Below the pieces are notes generated by a model. The model did not search any database. It saw only the letters and a list, made by a program, of their open reading frames with translations, and had not been told where the DNA came from. Below, one piece after another: positions 61,488 to 64,000 of a stretch of DNA of 64,000 bases. The translations under genes were made by a program, and so were the position numbers. Every line of letters starts with the position of its first letter. Positions within the stretch are counted from its first letter, which is position 1. The DNA lies in assembly GCA_004292855.1 (NCBI GenBank), contig RDXN01000029.1, positions 231,312 to 295,311 on the forward strand. Direction: 5' to 3'. The DNA is from Cytophagales bacterium. Its GTDB lineage: Bacteria; Bacteroidota; Bacteroidia; Cytophagales; Spirosomataceae.

Positions 61488-62048
61488 TTGGAAACGAAAT
61501 TGTACATAGACCGAACCATTGACCTTGTCGAACGCTGTAAGCTTGGCGAACGGAAGGCTCAATATGACCTGTACCGTCAGTATGCGAAGGCGATGTACAA
61601 TGTCAGCCTGCGGATTCTCAACCATGCGGCCGAGGCTGAGGATTCATTGCAGGAAGCGTTTCTGGATGCCTTTAACCACATCCACACGTTTCGCGGGCAG
61701 AGCACGTTTGGGGCGTGGCTGAAGCAGATCGTGGTGAACCGGGCCATTAACCACCTGCGAGGCCGCCGGATTGAACTGGTTGAACTCGATACGACCCGTA
61801 CAGGCGACGACACGGTGCCCGACTGGGCCGACTCGGAGCCGTACGACGAAACCGGGATCAACTACGACGTGGAGCGAGTTCGGCTGGCCATGCAGCAACT
61901 GCCGGAGGGGTACAGGGTGGTGTTGTCGCTGTATTTATTTGAAGGATATGACCATGAAGAAATTGGGCAGATTCTAAGCATCAGCGAAACAACGTCGCGC
62001 ACCCAGTTTATGCGTGGCCGAAAACGATTAGTAGCACTATTACAATGA
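61488..62048 (+). CDS. ECF-type RNA polymerase sigma factor
   Basis: Sigma-70 region 2 and 4 protein of about 186 residues. Region 2: YRQYAKAMYNVSLRILNHAAEAEDSLQEAFLDAFNHI; linker: FRGQSTFGAWLKQIVVNRAINHLRGRR; region 4: LPEGYRVVLSLYLFEGYDHEEIGQILSISETTSRTQFMRGR. No ATG or GTG lies before region 2; TTG at 61488 (giving LETKLYIDRT) is the best start, with TTG at 61500 or further upstream as alternatives. The leader contains GTTGCG-CC-CGCAAC (61434-61447). It heads an operon with a single-helix membrane protein, the usual place of an anti-sigma factor. Confidence 0.9.
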   Translation: METKLYIDRTIDLVERCKLGERKAQYDLYRQYAKAMYNVSLRILNHAAEAEDSLQEAFLDAFNHIHTFRGQSTFGAWLKQIVVNRAINHLRGRRIELVELDTTRTGDDTVPDWADSEPYDETGINYDVERVRLAMQQLPEGYRVVLSLYLFEGYDHEEIGQILSISETTSRTQFMRGRKRLVALLQ

Positions 62049-62133
62049 GTGATTGAGTGAATGAGCGATTGAGTGGCCATTAAACAGTACCCTTTCTAGT
62101 TTCCACTCAATCACTCATTCGCTAACTCACTCA
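62046..62133. repeat. Inverted repeat of the GAGTGATTGAGTG family inside the sigma operon
   Basis: Left arm about 62046-62075, right arm about 62103-62133, imperfect. The left arm contains the sigma-factor stop codon (TGA) and the right arm runs up to the ATG of the next gene. Related to 23014-23088 and 21649-21667. Confidence 0.85.
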
Positions 62134-62790
62134 ATGAAAACTATGAAGAACAACCTTGAACGCTTTATCCGCGACAATCGCGAGGCATTCGACGCCAACG
62201 AGCCGCCGATGGATTTGTGGGCGCGTATCGAGTCGGGGATTACCGTGCCCGAGGCCTTCCCGAACGGGCATGAGTCGCCAACGGAACACCCGGTGGGTTT
62301 TGTAGGTGGTGAAAGTACGGAGCCAATTCGTCGGCCTCTGAACGGGACGCCGTTCAAAAACCCTCGGGGAGGCTGGCAATTCAACTGGTGGGTGGCTGCG
62401 TCGGTGGCGTTTGTGCTACTGTGCGGGGGCTTCTGGTATTTGAACCATCAATATGCCGTAACGGAACAACCCGAAGTAGTGGCGGTTAACCCCACCTACG
62501 CCAAAGAGTTTGCCCAGTATGCCCGGTTGGTCGACGAGAAGCAGGCCGAGCTAAAAGCCATGACCGTGAGCAACCCGGCTCTTTATGAGGCCTTTGCGAG
62601 CGATCTGGATCGGTTAGAGCGAAACTACCAGACCCTCAAAGCCGACCTGCCCGTGAACCCTAATCAGGAGGTACTGGTGCAGGCTATGATCCACAACCTG
62701 CAATTACAGATTGACCTGCTTAATGAACAGTTGCGCGTGATTCAGCGCATGAAATCTCAAAACAACAAGACTAATGAAAACCTATTATAA
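62134..62790 (+). CDS. Single-pass membrane protein, probable anti-sigma factor
   Basis: A 218-residue protein with a cytoplasmic N-part of about 85 residues (NLERFIRDNREAFDANEPPMDLWARI, a common opening in Bacteroidota anti-sigma-like proteins), one membrane helix (86-104, WVAASVAFVLLCGGFWYL) and a periplasmic helical part with coiled-coil tendency (FAQYARLVDEKQAELKAM, LQLQIDLLNEQLRVIQRMK). No ZAS zinc motif (HxxxCxxC) is visible. Position after the sigma gene and topology suggest it binds the sigma factor. It overlaps the next gene by 17 bp. Confidence 0.68.
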   Translation: MKTMKNNLERFIRDNREAFDANEPPMDLWARIESGITVPEAFPNGHESPTEHPVGFVGGESTEPIRRPLNGTPFKNPRGGWQFNWWVAASVAFVLLCGGFWYLNHQYAVTEQPEVVAVNPTYAKEFAQYARLVDEKQAELKAMTVSNPALYEAFASDLDRLERNYQTLKADLPVNPNQEVLVQAMIHNLQLQIDLLNEQLRVIQRMKSQNNKTNENLL

Positions 62791-63832
62791 AGCCCTTGGG
62801 CTGCTATTGTTGCCGCTTTCCCTGTCGGCGACCCCCTTTGCCGCCGAAGACGACGGGCTGGGGGGCATCGAGAAGAAACGGACCATCATCAAGATGTACG
62901 ACGTGGATGGGAGCGACAAACTCCTGCTCGACAATCAGTTTGGGCAGGTGAAAGTTGACCTGTGGGATAAGTCCGAGATTCGGGTACAGATTGTGGTAAC
63001 GGCCACGTCAAACACCGAAGACCGCGCCCAGGATTACCTGAACTCAGTGGAGATTGTCGACAAGCGCGATGGCGATCAGATCAGCCTGCGCACCAACATC
63101 CAGAAACAGTCGTCGAACTGGAATTGGAGCAGTGGTAACGGCAATGGCGACAAGAACAACGTCCGCATCGACTACACCGTGCAGATGCCCCGCAACAACG
63201 CGCTCACCGTGCGCAACAGGTTTGGCAATACGCACGTGGCCACGTTCCGCGCTCCGCTCAACATCTACACACGCTATGGCAATTTCACGGCTGAGCAGCT
63301 AACCGGCAGCCAAAACGACATCGACGTAGCCTATGGTAATGCTGACATTCACACGATGGATAATGGAAAACTGGAAATTGCCTATTCAAACCTTGATCTG
63401 GAAAAAGCTAATGTGTTGGTGTTGAACAACAAATTTGGCAAACTCAAAATTGGGGAGGTTGGCAAGCTGAACGCCGATATCAGCTATTCAGGGGCACGGA
63501 TTGGCACGTTGCGGGAGTCGTGCAAGATGAAATTGGCCTTCTCGGGCGGGTTCCGAATCGACCAGCTCAAATCAGCCGATAACGTTGATATTCAGGCTAG
63601 TTATTCATCGGTGGCCTTGCCGCTCGGTCCCGAAAACGGGTATGATTTCGACGTGTCGGTAACCTATGGAGGCTTCAACTACCCCAACGGCCAAAATCTC
63701 CTGTTCACCACTCAACCGAGCGACAACCACAGCAGCCCCGGCAAAAGCAAACAGTACATAGGCAAAATTGGCCGAGGCTCCGGCCCTCGCGTGCGGGTCG
63801 TCTCGAAATTTGGGGACGTGAGTTTCCGGTAA
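62774..63832 (+). CDS. Exported beta-repeat protein (DUF4097-like) of the sigma operon
   Basis: A 352-residue protein with a signal peptide (YKALGLLLLPLSLSATPFAA). The chain is a series of about ten strands with a shared pattern of roughly 20 residues: LLLDNQFGQVKVDLW, LTVRNRFGNTHVATF, LNIYTRYGNFTAEQL, DVAYGNADIHTM, LEIAYSNLDLEKA, LVLNNKFGKLKIGEV, ADISYSGARIGTL and finally VVSKFGDVSFR. Such rows form a beta-helix or stacked sheet. It would sit in the periplasm or on the surface. Overlap with the anti-sigma gene indicates tight co-expression. It may be the sensed or protecting part of an envelope-stress unit; that is inference. Confidence 0.7.
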   Translation: MKTYYKALGLLLLPLSLSATPFAAEDDGLGGIEKKRTIIKMYDVDGSDKLLLDNQFGQVKVDLWDKSEIRVQIVVTATSNTEDRAQDYLNSVEIVDKRDGDQISLRTNIQKQSSNWNWSSGNGNGDKNNVRIDYTVQMPRNNALTVRNRFGNTHVATFRAPLNIYTRYGNFTAEQLTGSQNDIDVAYGNADIHTMDNGKLEIAYSNLDLEKANVLVLNNKFGKLKIGEVGKLNADISYSGARIGTLRESCKMKLAFSGGFRIDQLKSADNVDIQASYSSVALPLGPENGYDFDVSVTYGGFNYPNGQNLLFTTQPSDNHSSPGKSKQYIGKIGRGSGPRVRVVSKFGDVSFR

Positions 63833-63875
63833 AAAAAGAAGAGCAGACTAAAACGTAGTCTGCTCTTCTTTTTTT
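63831..63875 (+). terminator. Strong terminator of the sigma operon
   Basis: Perfect 20-bp stem (63831-63850 with 63856-63875), AAAAAAAGAAGAGCAGACTA and its complement, with a 5-base loop and T7 end. It begins at the last base of the preceding stop codon. Confidence 0.92.
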
Positions 63876-63901
63876 CTGTGCAGCTAATGCGGAGGAGGCC
63901 T

Positions 63902-64000
63902 TGTCCTTACCCCCTTTTATGAGCCAGTTTGAACTGGAGTCTAAGCAGCCTGTCGATACTCGACCGGCGTCATAAACCCTAACGCCTGATGGGGACGTTC
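63902..64000 (-). mobile_element. End of an IS3-family insertion sequence (cut by the window edge)
   Basis: Contains the transposase C-terminus (next entry). The likely tip of the element is TGTCCTTACCCCC at 63902, similar to the TGTACT-type ends of the IS150 group. Inside is a CCAGTT-TG-AACTGG palindrome. The exact tip and any target duplication need the other end. Confidence 0.6.
63941..64000 (-). CDS. IS3-family transposase (OrfB), last 19 residues
   Basis: The frame reads ERPHQALGFMTPVEYRQAA and then a TAG stop. The RPHxALGxxTPxEY pattern is the closing segment of the DDE integrase-core (rve) domain of IS3-family OrfB proteins. The rest lies beyond the window. Confidence 0.85.
   Translation of the reverse strand, partial: ERPHQALGFMTPVEYRQAA

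Noticed and set aside
1..64000. tRNA, rRNA or prophage genes
   Set aside because: No cloverleaf with the usual T-loop, no rRNA stretch and no phage structural gene was recognised; a covariance-model scan would be needed to be sure for small RNAs.

Overview
This window most likely comes from the chromosome of a Cytophagales bacterium (phylum Bacteroidota), close to Spirosoma and its relatives. The evidence is type IX secretion components (a plug protein, a PorP/SprF protein and a giant PKD protein with a gliding-type C-terminal domain), SusC-style TonB receptors with a carboxypeptidase-like N-domain, TAnnTTTG -7 boxes, few Shine-Dalgarno sequences, and typical Bacteroidota versions of Mpl, AnmK and MutL. 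No rRNA or tRNA gene was recognised.

Layout. 1-4.5 kb: the 5' end of a TonB receptor gene, then a minus-strand run of Ppx/GppA phosphatase, FemAB/GNAT-like protein and M14 carboxypeptidase. 4.8-10.7 kb: metH, mpl and a LOG-family gene. 10.7-18.9 kb: a minus-strand surface-glycan block (two GT2 enzymes, an oxygenase-like protein, a five-bladed propeller glycosidase-like protein, a GT39-like membrane protein, a nucleotide-sugar epimerase, a small lipoprotein, a GT61 enzyme). 19.0-24.3 kb: a protocatechuate/beta-ketoadipate operon (pcaD-C-H-G-IJ-F, with PcaI and PcaJ fused and no pcaB in view). 24.3-31.2 kb: aspartate kinase, dxs, NUDIX, Uma2, lhgO and anmK. 31.4-33.6 kb: fructosamine kinase, secreted RidA and an SDR. 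33.7-44.9 kb: secreted proteins, T9SS plug with an acidic partner, an ArsR-type regulator, ruvB, the PKD adhesin-like protein and PorP/SprF. 45-50.2 kb: an SSS transporter, tandem rhomboids and mutL. 50.3-54.7 kb: a TonB receptor, a His-rich two-helix membrane protein and an RsmF-like methyltransferase. 55-60.6 kb: kdsC, a Tat-type exported toroid-like protein, ybeY, a second Uma2 and pcrA. 60.65-61.36 kb: a xisH-xisI pair between 38-bp direct repeats. 61.4-63.8 kb: an ECF sigma factor, a probable anti-sigma protein and an exported beta-repeat protein. The window ends in the 3' end of an IS3-family transposase.

The strongest unexplained signal is a set of at least six families of long inverted repeats sitting between genes. 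They share features across unrelated sequences. Most arms contain a smaller hairpin of their own. One family shows compensatory base changes in that inner stem. A small GC-rich mini-hairpin is inserted into three different families, once in one arm only. The elements sit directly at gene ends, and in eight genes the element supplies or overlaps the stop codon. One element fills the whole gap between two genes with no spare base. This suggests a REP/MITE-like population with its own propagation and arm-correction process. No mobilising enzyme for it is seen in this window.
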